DNA of 64,000 nucleotides from Citricoccus zhacaiensis (GTDB lineage Bacteria > Actinomycetota > Actinomycetes > Actinomycetales > Micrococcaceae): NCBI RefSeq assembly GCF_014645315.1, contig NZ_BMLQ01000004.1, positions 124,001-188,000 on the forward strand, given 5' to 3'. Each line of letters opens with the position of its first letter. Position 1 is the stretch's first letter. The translations under genes were made by a program, and so were the position numbers. Positions 53,368-62,158 of the stretch are shown here, piece by piece. The notes under the pieces were generated by a model, which did no database searches, was not told the origin of the DNA, and worked only from the letters and a program-made list of their open reading frames with translations.

Positions 53368-54983
53368 TCGATGCCACCTCCCAGGACAGCCTCCACATAG
53401 GGGCCGGTCTCGAACAGGCCGGCCGCGGCCGTCTCGATGAACGGCATCAGCGTACCGGCGAAGACGAAGAGCAGCACGGAGACCCCGATCATCACGACAC
53501 CGGGAGCCAACAGTCGGCCGGGGATCCGAACGGAGTCCGGCACCGCTTCCTCGGGGCCCCGATCCCGGCTGCCGTCGGCCAGGACCGGCCGATACATGCG
53601 CAGCGGCTCGCCAGCGAAGGACCTCCCCCACAAGCGTTGCAGGGCCACCAGGGTCGCCACGGAGGCCAGCACGATCGCGGTCAGGAAGACCGGGGCATAC
53701 CACGCGGGGTTGCCGCCACCACCCTCGGGATCCACCACGGAGAGTGCGAGCCCCAGCTTGGCCCACAGGCCCGAGGTCGGCGGGAGACCGGCCAGGGACA
53801 GCAGGCCGAGGGCGACCACGACGGCGGCCAGCCGGTCCCGGTGCAGCAGTCCGGAGAGTCTGCCGAGGATTCCGGTGCCGTAGGTCTGCTCGACGGCGCC
53901 GGCCGTGGTCAGCAGTGACGCCATGGTCACCACGTGGTGGATGAGGTAGAACAGGCCGGCGGCCACGGCAGCGGGTGAGGCGATGGCCACGCCGATGAGG
54001 ATGTGGCCGACCCCGGCGATCATCTGGAAGGCCATGACCCCGCGGAAGCGGCTCTCGCCGAGGGAACCGAGGGCCCCCAGCACCATGGTGGCGAGCACGA
54101 CGACGGCGATCACCACCGCGACCGTGGTCGCGGTGCCGTGGGGGGCCGGCGTCGTGACCGTGCTTCCGGCCGTGCCGGCCGCGCCCCCGGGAGCGAACGC
54201 GGTGAAGTAGATCCGGAAGATCGCGTACAGCGCGACCTTGGTGTGGAGTGCGGAGAACAGCGCCATGATGCCGGCCGACGTGCCCGGATAGGCGCGCGGC
54301 ATCCAGCCGTGGACGGGGACCACGCCGGCCTTGATGGCCAGGGCCAGCAACACGACCGTGACGGCCAGCGCCACCTGCGGGTCCTCGCCGGCGCGCCCGG
54401 CCAGGGCGGCCAGGTTCACGGTGCCGGCTGAGCCGTAGACGAGGCCGACGCCCATCACCAGGATCGCGCTCGTGACGAGGTTGACGATCACGAACATGCG
54501 GCTGATCCCCAGCCGGCGCCAGGTGCCGGTCACGGCGATGAGCGCATAGGAGGGCAGCAGCATGACCTCGACGAACACGAAGAGGTTGAACAGGTCCCCG
54601 GTCAGCAGGGCGCCGTTGACGCCGGACATCAGCATCAGGGCCAGGGCGGGGACGAACCGCAGGCGGTCCTCGCCGGAAGCGGTCAGGAACCAGCACGAGG
54701 CGGCGGTGGCCAGGCCGGTGGTCGCCAGCATCACCGCCGTCAGGGTGTCCGAGACGAACGGGATGGCGATCCCGCCCTCATAGCTGCCGATCGCGCTGGC
54801 CAGGACCGGGGTGTCCCGGTGGTGGACCATCAACGCGACGGCGGCGGCCAGCACCAGCACCGGAACGGCGATGATGAGGACGCGGTCCAGCATGCGGCGG
54901 CGCAGGATCACCGAGACGCCGGCGAACAGGAGTGGCACGGCCACGAAGAGCGGCAGCAGGGAACCGATGAACTGGTCGGTCAT
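53364..54983 (-). CDS. mnhD: Na+/H+ antiporter subunit D
   Basis: 539 residues, a proton-channel subunit related to NuoL/M/N with about 14 helices. The conserved Glu in FNLFVFVEVMLLPSYALIAVTG and the Lys in LLALAIKAGVVPVHGWMPRAY mark the ion pathway, and the second Lys lies in SALHTKVALYAIFRIY. Two short low-complexity loops occur near 285-295 and 435-445. Overlaps with mnhC and mnhE stops and starts indicate one translation unit. Confidence 0.95.
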   Translation of the reverse strand: MTDQFIGSLLPLFVAVPLLFAGVSVILRRRMLDRVLIIAVPVLVLAAAVALMVHHRDTPVLASAIGSYEGGIAIPFVSDTLTAVMLATTGLATAASCWFLTASGEDRLRFVPALALMLMSGVNGALLTGDLFNLFVFVEVMLLPSYALIAVTGTWRRLGISRMFVIVNLVTSAILVMGVGLVYGSAGTVNLAALAGRAGEDPQVALAVTVVLLALAIKAGVVPVHGWMPRAYPGTSAGIMALFSALHTKVALYAIFRIYFTAFAPGGAAGTAGSTVTTPAPHGTATTVAVVIAVVVLATMVLGALGSLGESRFRGVMAFQMIAGVGHILIGVAIASPAAVAAGLFYLIHHVVTMASLLTTAGAVEQTYGTGILGRLSGLLHRDRLAAVVVALGLLSLAGLPPTSGLWAKLGLALSVVDPEGGGGNPAWYAPVFLTAIVLASVATLVALQRLWGRSFAGEPLRMYRPVLADGSRDRGPEEAVPDSVRIPGRLLAPGVVMIGVSVLLFVFAGTLMPFIETAAAGLFETGPYVEAVLGGGIE

Positions 54984-55438
54984 GCGTGGTCCACCCCCTG
55001 CTGGCCCCTGGACAGGCTGGCGGCCTGGTCATCTGGCTGGCTCTCGTGCTGGCTGTCTGGCTGAGCGTCTGGCTGAGCGTCTGGCCGGTTGTCCGGCTGG
55101 TCGTTGTCGCTGACGGTGGGCGCGCTCTCCTGGTCGTCGTTCCGGCCGATGACCGCCAGGGCGAGCATGAGGATGGTGGTGGCCATGGCGATGACGATGG
55201 CCGTCAGCACGAAGGCCTGCGGCAAGGGGTCGGCGGCCTCGGCTGCGGTGGTGCCGTCCATGAGCGGCTCGTGGCGCCAGCCGGGCACCCCGCTGGCAAG
55301 CAGGAGCAGGTTCGCGGAGTGGGAGATCAGGGTGAGCCCGAAGATGGCGCGCACCATGTCCCGCTGCTGCAGCAGCCAGACCCCGGCGGTGGTCAGCACG
55401 CCGACCGTGATGGCAAGGACGAAGGTGGAGTCGAACAT
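54980..55438 (-). CDS. mnhC: Na+/H+ antiporter subunit C
   Basis: 152 residues, NuoK-like with three helices; AIFGLTLISHSANLLLLASG and PLPQAFVLTAIVIAMATTILML are typical. The C-terminal 45 residues are Asp/Gln/Pro repeats (QPDAQPDAQPD), partly from a 12-bp DNA repeat. The ATG starts one base after the mnhA stop. Confidence 0.93.
   Translation of the reverse strand: MFDSTFVLAITVGVLTTAGVWLLQQRDMVRAIFGLTLISHSANLLLLASGVPGWRHEPLMDGTTAAEAADPLPQAFVLTAIVIAMATTILMLALAVIGRNDDQESAPTVSDNDQPDNRPDAQPDAQPDSQHESQPDDQAASLSRGQQGVDHA
55055..55085. repeat. 12-bp tandem repeat coding the MnhC tail
   Basis: Two full copies of GTCTGGCTGAGC and a partial third, encoding repeated Ala-Gln-Pro-Asp on the minus strand. 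Confidence 0.75.
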
Positions 55439-55439
55439 G

Positions 55440-58400
55440 TCACCGCCCCCATTCTTCGGGCGGGACACCCGAGGAGATGTGCTGTGTCTGGGGCCGGACG
55501 GGGATGGAGCTGGTCACGGGTTCGGCTTCCTCCGGGGTGTCCGGTGCCGGGGTGTCCATCTCCCCCAGGAATGCCTCGTCCACCCGCTCCCGGGTGCTCT
55601 CGCCGCCCTCCTGCTCAGCGGAGGCCGACGCTGTGCCGAGGACGTTGAAGGCGAGCATGACCAGCCCGATCACGGCGAGGTAGACGCCGGCGTCGAAGAT
55701 CATGGACGTGGTCACATGCTGCCCCAGGAGATAACCGTGCTGGGGCTCCATGTAGGTCCCCGTGAAGGCCATGTTCACCAGGCCGATGGCCACGGCCATC
55801 ACCACACCGCCGCCGATGAGGTACAACGGGGCGCGCGGCGGGCCGATCTGACGGTCCTTCGAGGTCGAGAGGTACAACAGCCCGACCACGGCCGAGCCGA
55901 CCAATGCCGCGATGAACCCGCCGCCGGGCTCGTTGTGGCCGCGCAGGAAGAGGATGGCGGAGACGACGGCCAGGATCGGCAGGATGACCTTGAGCATCAG
56001 CTGCAGCTGGCTGGTGTTGCCCCACGAGTCCAGGATGGCGCGCCGGGCGGTCGGGGTGCCAAGGTCGGGACCCTCCGGGGCGTCGGAGCCGTCGTCCTCG
56101 CCGGGGGTTGCCGGGATCAGTTCCGGGTCCAGGTGGCGGTTGCGGATGGTGGAGAGGATGGCGGCGATGGCCACCCCGGTCATGCCCAGTACGGAGAGTT
56201 CCCCGAGGGTGTCCAAGGCGCGGAACTCCACCAGGATGACGTTGACAATGTTGACCCCGCCGGTGATGTCCTGGCCGTTCTCCAGCAGGTACGTGCCGAC
56301 CTCCGACTTGTCCCGGCGGCTGGTCAGCCCCCAGACGGCGAGGCCGGTCGCCAGACCGGCGCTCACGGCGATGAGGGCGGCCGGCACCGCGCGCCGGGCG
56401 CGGACGCGCCGGAAGGTCCGTGGCAGCTTCTGCAGGACCAGCATGATCACGATGACGGTCAGGGACTCCACCAGCAGCTGGGTGAGGGCCACGTCCGGTG
56501 CGCCGAGGGAGACGATCTGCACGGTCACCAGGATCCCGACGGCGGACAGTGCCACGGTGGCGCCGAGGCGGGAGCGGGCCATGGCCACGCCCAGCGCCGA
56601 GATGGCCAGCAGGATCAGCAGCACGACGTCGGACGCCCGGTTGAGGTTCGACTGCAGCGGAGGCAGGTCTCCGCCGGCGTTCAGCAGGAGCACGCCGGGC
56701 ACCACGATCGCGGCCAGGGAGAGCACCATCATGGCCGCGTGGGAGGCGGCGGCGTCCCGGGCGGTGAGGCGGTTGACGCCCGATCCGAGCGCCGTCAGCG
56801 CCGAGGTGGCGGACTCGATCAGCCCGGCCCCGCTGAACGGCAGTTGGGTGCGTTCCAGTGCGGGCCAGAGACGGTGGCGGATCGCCAGGGTGCCCAGGCC
56901 CACAGCCAGTACCGCCACGGTGGTCAGCAGTTCCGGGGTGACGCCGTGCCACAGGACGAAATGCGGGTGCACCTCCGCTCCGGGCAGTGCCGCCGTGGCC
57001 GCCGCGCCGACGGCGGTGTCCAGCAACGGGAGGACGAAGAGGGCGGCCACGGAGGCCAGGATCGGCAGTGCGGTGGCACCGACGAGGATCGCACCGGGTG
57101 CGTGGCCGGCGTCGTGCTGGCCGTCCGCGGCCGCTTCGAGAGCCGGCTCAGGAGTCCGCGCTGGGTCCCAGAATCCGCCCACCACGATCTTGGCGCAGTA
57201 GGCCACCGTCAGCACGGAGCCGAGGGCCGCGCCGGCCAGGGCCACCGGGCCCGCCCAGGCGGGCAGGGTTCCGGCGGCACCGCTGGCGGCTCCCCCGGCC
57301 GCACCTCCGGCTGCCACCCAGTCCGTGGCCCAGGCGTTGAGCGCGGTGAAGATGGACTCCTTGGAGACAAAGCCGATCAGCGGCGGGATGCCGGCCATGG
57401 CCCCGGCGCCGAGCACCGTCACCGCGAAGGTGCCGGGCAGGGCGCGGCGCAGCACGGGCATCTGACGGAGGTCGCGAGTGCCGGTGGCGTGGTCCACCAC
57501 CCCGATCATCATGAACAGCCCGGACTTGAACAGTGCGTGCGCGATGGTGTGGATCAGGGCGGCGGCGATGCCGGCCTCGGTGCCGGTGCCGATGGCCGCG
57601 ACGATGAGCCCGAGCTGGCTCACCGTCGAATAGGCCATCAGCTTCTTGAGGTCGTGCTGCTGCAAGGCGCGCCAGCCGCCGACGAGCGCGGTGACGAGGC
57701 CGGCGATGACGAGCAGGACGGACCACAGCGCGTTGTCATGGAACGCCGGGGAGAACCGCAGGAGCAGGAAGATGCCCGCCTTGACCACCGCGGCGGCGTG
57801 CAGGTAGGCGGACACCGGCGTGATGGCGGCCATGGCGTCCGGCAGCCAGGAGTGGAACGGGAACTGGGCGGACTTGGTCATGGCCGCGAGAGCGATGAGC
57901 AGCCCGATGGTGGTGGTGAACGCCGGATCGGATGTCCACAGGCCACCAGCAGCCTCAGGGTCCAGGATCACCGAGAGGTCGGTGGTGCCGGCGCGCACGG
58001 CCACCAGGACGACCGCCACGAGCAGGGCCAGCCCGCCGAGGAATGTCACCAGCAGGGTGCGCATGGACGGGGCGAAGGCGGCGCGTCCGGAGCGGGCGAT
58101 GAGCAGGAACGAGGCCAGCGAGGTCAGCTCCCAGCACAGGAACAGCACCATCAGGTCATCGGCCGTGACCAGGCCGACCATGGACACCGTGAACAGGGTC
58201 ATGCCGAGGTAGAAACTCAGGTAGGCCGAGGGCGGCATCCCGGCGTCGAGGTACCGGGTCGAGTACACCAGCACGACGGCGCCGATGAGCAGGGAGATCA
58301 GCGTGAAGACGCTCGAGATGGGGTCAGCGGCGAAGGACAGGTCGATCCCCCACGCCGGGATCCAGGGGATGGACCACGCGTTGGCAGCCGACTCGGCTTC

Positions 58401-58571
58401 GCTCCCCGTTCCGGCGGGTCCGCCGGCCTGCAGGGCCGGAAGGTAGAGCACCGCGGCACCCAGGTAAACGGCGGCCAGCGGCCAACCGGCGTTGCGTCCC
58501 AGCCAGCGGCAGAACAGCGGAGTGAGGATGAGTCCGACCGCCAGCAGAGCAAGCGTGAGGGCGATGGACAT
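55440..58571 (-). CDS. mnhA: Na+/H+ antiporter subunit A with fused subunit B domain
   Basis: 1043 residues. The N-terminal two thirds are NuoL-like, with MVLFLCWELTSLASFLLIA and AAMTKSAQFPFHSWLPDAM carrying the conserved Glu and Lys. The C-terminal part from about 870 (LMLKVILPILAVVSAILFLRG and GHNEPGGGFIAAL) is the MnhB domain, so no separate mnhB gene exists, as is usual in actinobacteria. The complex exports Na+ in exchange for H+. The ATG at 58571 has TAGGGT 7 bases upstream and no ribosome site. Confidence 0.95.
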   Translation of the reverse strand: MSIALTLALLAVGLILTPLFCRWLGRNAGWPLAAVYLGAAVLYLPALQAGGPAGTGSEAESAANAWSIPWIPAWGIDLSFAADPISSVFTLISLLIGAVVLVYSTRYLDAGMPPSAYLSFYLGMTLFTVSMVGLVTADDLMVLFLCWELTSLASFLLIARSGRAAFAPSMRTLLVTFLGGLALLVAVVLVAVRAGTTDLSVILDPEAAGGLWTSDPAFTTTIGLLIALAAMTKSAQFPFHSWLPDAMAAITPVSAYLHAAAVVKAGIFLLLRFSPAFHDNALWSVLLVIAGLVTALVGGWRALQQHDLKKLMAYSTVSQLGLIVAAIGTGTEAGIAAALIHTIAHALFKSGLFMMIGVVDHATGTRDLRQMPVLRRALPGTFAVTVLGAGAMAGIPPLIGFVSKESIFTALNAWATDWVAAGGAAGGAASGAAGTLPAWAGPVALAGAALGSVLTVAYCAKIVVGGFWDPARTPEPALEAAADGQHDAGHAPGAILVGATALPILASVAALFVLPLLDTAVGAAATAALPGAEVHPHFVLWHGVTPELLTTVAVLAVGLGTLAIRHRLWPALERTQLPFSGAGLIESATSALTALGSGVNRLTARDAAASHAAMMVLSLAAIVVPGVLLLNAGGDLPPLQSNLNRASDVVLLILLAISALGVAMARSRLGATVALSAVGILVTVQIVSLGAPDVALTQLLVESLTVIVIMLVLQKLPRTFRRVRARRAVPAALIAVSAGLATGLAVWGLTSRRDKSEVGTYLLENGQDITGGVNIVNVILVEFRALDTLGELSVLGMTGVAIAAILSTIRNRHLDPELIPATPGEDDGSDAPEGPDLGTPTARRAILDSWGNTSQLQLMLKVILPILAVVSAILFLRGHNEPGGGFIAALVGSAVVGLLYLSTSKDRQIGPPRAPLYLIGGGVVMAVAIGLVNMAFTGTYMEPQHGYLLGQHVTTSMIFDAGVYLAVIGLVMLAFNVLGTASASAEQEGGESTRERVDEAFLGEMDTPAPDTPEEAEPVTSSIPVRPQTQHISSGVPPEEWGR

Positions 58572-58584
58572 GCAGTTCACCCTA
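58572..58584 (-). promoter_or_regulatory. Leaderless promoter of the mnh operon
   Basis: TAGGGT on the minus strand (58579-58584), 7 bases before the ATG of mnhA. Confidence 0.55.
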
Positions 58585-58658
58585 CCCAAGCAGGGTGGCC
58601 GGCGCGGCCCATGTGGGCACCGTCCGGCCGGATTCGGCGGTGGCCGGCGCGACGCCCT

Positions 58659-59744
58659 TTAAGCAGTCACGATTCTGGGACGCCCCTCGGGCCTGTTCGC
58701 TGCCAGCGAACGAATGGCGTCGGAGGCCTCCACCAGGAGCCTCCGATCTGCCGGGTGGCCGCTGGCCCGGTCGGTCACCAGACCGACGGCCAAGTCCAGG
58801 TCCGGGTCCGCCCACCCCAGGCAGACATCCGATCCGTTGTGCCCGAAGGTCCGTTCGGTGCTGGTCTCCCCCAGCGGACATCCCGCTCCGGTGCCGCCCA
58901 GCTGCACCCCGGTCCCCCAGCGGGTGGGCAGTCGCGTCCAGCCGTCGGGGCCCCCATCCGAACTCGGCGTACACAGCGCCTCCCGCTCCGGGACGTGGAG
59001 CAGGTACCGGTAGAACCGTGCCAGCTCCAGCGCGGTCGTGGAGATCCCGGCCGCCGGGATGTGGGCCTGTCGGACGACCCGGCGGTTCAGCAGGGCAGCA
59101 ACCACCGGCCCGCCCGGGGCAGCGCGGAGGGAACCGTCGAATGGCAGGCAGCGGCGCAGGTCGGCATCCGGCACGCCAGGATGGACATCCTGGAGTCCGG
59201 CCGGCTCGAGGACCAGTTCTCGCAGCAGCCCGGCCCAGCCCAGGTCTCCGTCCCCTCCGGCGGCCCGCCGGGCCACCTCCGCGAGGATGAACCCGAAGTC
59301 CAAGGGCTGGTAGGCGGGTCCGGCACCGTATCTCCGGTCCCGACGGCGGCCTCTCGCCACCCGCTGCAGGGAGACCTCGGTGCGGTGCATGGCCACCACG
59401 GCGGCCGGATAGGGTCCGGCCGAGGGGACGGCGGAGCGGTGGGTCAGCACGTCCCGGACGGTAGTCCCGGCCTTCGAGGTCCTCTCGCTCCGCGGCCACC
59501 GGCGGCCGGCGCCGTAGTCGGGCCAGTACGTGGCGACGGGCGCGTCGAGGTCCAGCAGGCCTTCGCCGGCGAGCCGGTGCACCAGCAGGGACGTGAAGGG
59601 CTTGGACGCGGAGAACAGCCAGCCCAGGGCGTCGGGCCGGCAGCGGACGGCCCCGTCCACCACGGTCTGCCCGCGGTGGATCACCGCCAGCTGCACCGAG
59701 GCCCCACGGGAAGCCGCCAGCTCGAGGAGATCGGAAGCATGCAC
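58659..59744 (-). CDS. Serine hydrolase, beta-lactamase-like (class C/EstB family)
   Basis: 361 residues. The SxxK motif SASK (about 45-48) supplies the nucleophile and general base, AYQPLDFGFI near 148 replaces the usual Y-x-N loop, and GHNGS near 305 corresponds to the third conserved box. The family contains esterases, D-aminopeptidases and penicillin-recognising enzymes, so the substrate is open. No signal peptide is seen, suggesting a cytoplasmic enzyme. GTG at 59744 lies 6 bases after TACGCT. It diverges from zupT. Confidence 0.85.
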   Translation of the reverse strand: MHASDLLELAASRGASVQLAVIHRGQTVVDGAVRCRPDALGWLFSASKPFTSLLVHRLAGEGLLDLDAPVATYWPDYGAGRRWPRSERTSKAGTTVRDVLTHRSAVPSAGPYPAAVVAMHRTEVSLQRVARGRRRDRRYGAGPAYQPLDFGFILAEVARRAAGGDGDLGWAGLLRELVLEPAGLQDVHPGVPDADLRRCLPFDGSLRAAPGGPVVAALLNRRVVRQAHIPAAGISTTALELARFYRYLLHVPEREALCTPSSDGGPDGWTRLPTRWGTGVQLGGTGAGCPLGETSTERTFGHNGSDVCLGWADPDLDLAVGLVTDRASGHPADRRLLVEASDAIRSLAANRPEGRPRIVTA

Positions 59745-59818
59745 GGGCCCAGCGTAATGAAGCCCATCGCCCCATGTCCCGCACCGGCATCGGGGCCTGG
59801 CCGCCCTAAACTCGGCTG
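59745..59818. promoter_or_regulatory. Divergent leaderless promoters of the serine hydrolase and ZIP genes
   Basis: On the minus strand TACGCT (59751-59756) lies 6 bases before the hydrolase GTG; on the plus strand TAAACT (59807-59812) lies 6 bases before the ZIP GTG. No ribosome site exists on either side. Confidence 0.5.
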
Positions 59819-60622
59819 GTGGAGAACTTCTGGCTGGCCTTCGGGCTGACACTGCTCGCCGGCCTCTGCACCGGTATCGGTGGGCTGATCTCAGTGGTCC
59901 CGCGGCGCGCGTCCGGCGCGTTCCTGTCCGTCTCGCTCGGCTTCTCGGCCGGCGTCATGCTCTATGTCTCCTTCATGGAGATCATGCCCAAGGCCCTGGA
60001 TTCCTTGACCGCGGCCAATGGACCGGCTGCCGGACCATGGGCGGCCGGAGCCGCGTTCTTCGCCGGAATCCTGCTGATCGGCGTCATCGACCGCCTCGTC
60101 CCGGAGCAGATCAATCCGCACGAGCCCGGGCTGGTCCACGATCCGGCCGCGGCCGTGAAGCGCCGCCGGATGATGAAGACCGGCACCGTGACCGCCTTGG
60201 CCATCGGCGTGCACAACTTCCCTGAGGGCTTCGCCACGTTCATCGCCGGACTGACCGACCTGCAGGTGGCACTGCCCGTGGCCCTGGCGATTGCCCTGCA
60301 CAACATCCCGGAGGGCGTGGCCGTGGCCGTGCCGATCCGCGAGGCGACCGGGTCCCGCCGCAAGGCCGTGCGGTGGTCCTTCCTCTCCGGCCTGGCTGAA
60401 CCTGCCGGGGCGTTGATCGGCTTCGCCCTGCTGATGCCCTTCATGAACGACTTCACCCTGGGACTCACCTTCGCCCTGGTGGCCGGCATCATGGTGTTCA
60501 TCTCCCTCGATGAGCTGCTGCCCACTGCCCGCGAGTACGGCAAGCACCACCTGGCCATGTACGGGCTCGTGGCCGGCATGGCCGTCATGGCCGTTTCGCT
60601 GTTGCTGTTCGCGACGCTGTAG
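59819..60622 (+). CDS. zupT: ZIP family metal transporter
   Basis: 267 residues with about eight helices. The metal-binding motifs HNFPEGFATF (about 133-142) and HNIPEGVAVA (about 161-170) on helices 4 and 5 identify a ZupT-type importer of zinc or other divalent ions. LTLLAGLCTGIGGLI is the first helix. The GTG start fits the leaderless promoter. An MFS gene follows nine bases after the stop. Confidence 0.93.
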   Translation: MENFWLAFGLTLLAGLCTGIGGLISVVPRRASGAFLSVSLGFSAGVMLYVSFMEIMPKALDSLTAANGPAAGPWAAGAAFFAGILLIGVIDRLVPEQINPHEPGLVHDPAAAVKRRRMMKTGTVTALAIGVHNFPEGFATFIAGLTDLQVALPVALAIALHNIPEGVAVAVPIREATGSRRKAVRWSFLSGLAEPAGALIGFALLMPFMNDFTLGLTFALVAGIMVFISLDELLPTAREYGKHHLAMYGLVAGMAVMAVSLLLFATL

Positions 60623-60631
60623 AACTGACCC

Positions 60632-62044
60632 ATGACCACCGACCCCGGCACCAACCCCAGCACCAACCCCAGCACCAATCCCGGCACCGCCGCCGAGCGA
60701 ACCCCCGGCGATTCCCGCGTCCCCACAGCCGGACCGGGTGGACCGGCTGGAAAGGATGGGAAGGGCGGACAGGGTGGACGGGGTCGGCCGGGTCAACAGG
60801 CGATCACCGGCCGCCGGGCCGTCGGTTTCACCCTGGCTGTACTGGCCGTGGTGTTCATCGCCCTCAACCTGCGTCCGGGGGCCACCGCCCTCGGACCGGT
60901 CCTGGCCGAGGTGTCCGCCTCCCTGCAGATCAACGGCACCGTTGCCGGGGTCATCACGGCACTGCCGGGGCTGATGTTCGGGCTCGTGGGATTCGTGGCC
61001 GTGAGCCTGGGTCGCCGGGCCGGGCTGTCCCTGACCATCGCCCTCAGCCTTATCGTGATGGTCCTTGGCCTGCTGTTGCGCCCCTTCGCCCCGTCCATCT
61101 GGGTCTTCATCCCGTTCACCGCCCTGGCCCTGGCCGGGATGGCCGTGGGCAACGTCCTGGTCCCCGCCTGGATCAAGCGGCACGGAGGCGCCCGCACGGT
61201 GGCCCTGATGACCCTGTACAGCATGTTCCTCACCGTGGGCGGATCCGCAGGCTCGGGCCTCGCCGCACCCCTGGCCGAGGCGGCCGGGACCACGCTGTCC
61301 GCCGGTGACCCGGCCGAGGGCTGGAGGTGGTCGCTCGGATTCTGGGGGCTGGCCGCCGTCGTCCCCCTGGTGTTGTGGTTGCTGGTGGCCCGCCGTACGG
61401 GGCACGACTTCCCGGGGACCCCGCCTCAGGATGAACCGGACCGGCCCCTGCGGTCCTCCCCCACGGCCGTGTTCCTCATGGTGCTGTTCGGAGTCCAGTC
61501 CATGAATGCCTATGTACAGTTCGGCTGGCTGCCACAGATGTACCGGGACGCCGGGCTGGACGCCAACCTGGCCGGGGCCCTGCTGTCCGTGGTCGCGGCG
61601 CTGGGCGTGGTCGGCGGGCTCGTGATGCCCACCGTGATCGACCGGTCCCGGACGCTCGCACCGTGGATGATCGGCTTCGGCATCGCCACCGCCGGCGGAT
61701 GGGCCGGGATGCTGCTGGCCCCGGCCGAGGGTGGCCTGTGGTGGGCCATCCTGCTGGGCCTGGGCGGCTTCGCCTTCCCGACGGCGATCGCCCTGATCCC
61801 CGCCCGCAGCCGGCAGCCGCATGTCACCGCACGGCTGTCCGGATTCGTCCAGCCGTACGGTTACATCGTGGCCGCGATCGGCCCGATGACCGTCGGGTTG
61901 ATCCATGCGGCCACCGGGAACTGGACCCTGGTGCTCATCCTGCTGGCCTGCTCCGGACTCGTCATGGCCCTGGCCGGACTCCGCGTCTCCGCCCGCGTCT
62001 ATGTGGACGACGAGATCACGGTGCAACGGGTTGATCAGAGCTGA
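60632..62044 (+). CDS. MFS transporter, CynX/NimT-like
   Basis: 470 residues. A 58-residue disordered N-terminus contains NPST repeats. The first helix and LNLRPGATALGPVLAEV are characteristic of the CynX/NimT (cyanate, nitroimidazole) group. Twelve helices can be traced. The substrate is unknown. It starts nine bases after zupT, with no ribosome site seen, so reinitiation after zupT is likely. Confidence 0.88.
   Translation: MTTDPGTNPSTNPSTNPGTAAERTPGDSRVPTAGPGGPAGKDGKGGQGGRGRPGQQAITGRRAVGFTLAVLAVVFIALNLRPGATALGPVLAEVSASLQINGTVAGVITALPGLMFGLVGFVAVSLGRRAGLSLTIALSLIVMVLGLLLRPFAPSIWVFIPFTALALAGMAVGNVLVPAWIKRHGGARTVALMTLYSMFLTVGGSAGSGLAAPLAEAAGTTLSAGDPAEGWRWSLGFWGLAAVVPLVLWLLVARRTGHDFPGTPPQDEPDRPLRSSPTAVFLMVLFGVQSMNAYVQFGWLPQMYRDAGLDANLAGALLSVVAALGVVGGLVMPTVIDRSRTLAPWMIGFGIATAGGWAGMLLAPAEGGLWWAILLGLGGFAFPTAIALIPARSRQPHVTARLSGFVQPYGYIVAAIGPMTVGLIHAATGNWTLVLILLACSGLVMALAGLRVSARVYVDDEITVQRVDQS
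60650..60685. repeat. 12-bp tandem repeat in the MFS N-terminus
   Basis: Three units of ACCAACCCCAGC, the last diverged, encoding Asn-Pro-Ser-Thr. Confidence 0.8.
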
Positions 62045-62094
62045 CATTGGCTGAGCTGCTGACACTGGCTGGGCTGATGCGGGCTGCCGCGCCG

Positions 62095-62158
62095 GTCAAC
62101 AGGTCAACAGGTCAACAGGTCAACAGGTCAACAGGTCAACAGGTCAACAGGTCAGTAG
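62095..62158. repeat. 8-bp tandem repeat between convergent genes
   Basis: Seven perfect GTCAACAG copies and one diverged copy, ending on the stop codon of the HtrA-like gene (minus strand). The unit is not a multiple of three but lies almost wholly outside coding sequence, so it can vary freely. It replaces any visible terminator between the two convergent genes. Confidence 0.92.

Noticed and set aside
58595-58651. 12-bp direct repeat GTGGCCGGCGCG
   Set aside because: Just two copies 45 bases apart upstream of nothing obvious; not enough to call a regulatory site.
55089-59849. A 1586-codon open frame on the plus strand
   Set aside because: It lies antisense to mnhC, mnhA and the serine hydrolase; its composition (Gly, Asp, Gln, His rich) is the typical shadow of high-GC coding sequence, and no domain is visible.
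62095-62158. CRISPR array
   Set aside because: Units are 8 bp and contiguous, with no spacers and no cas genes.
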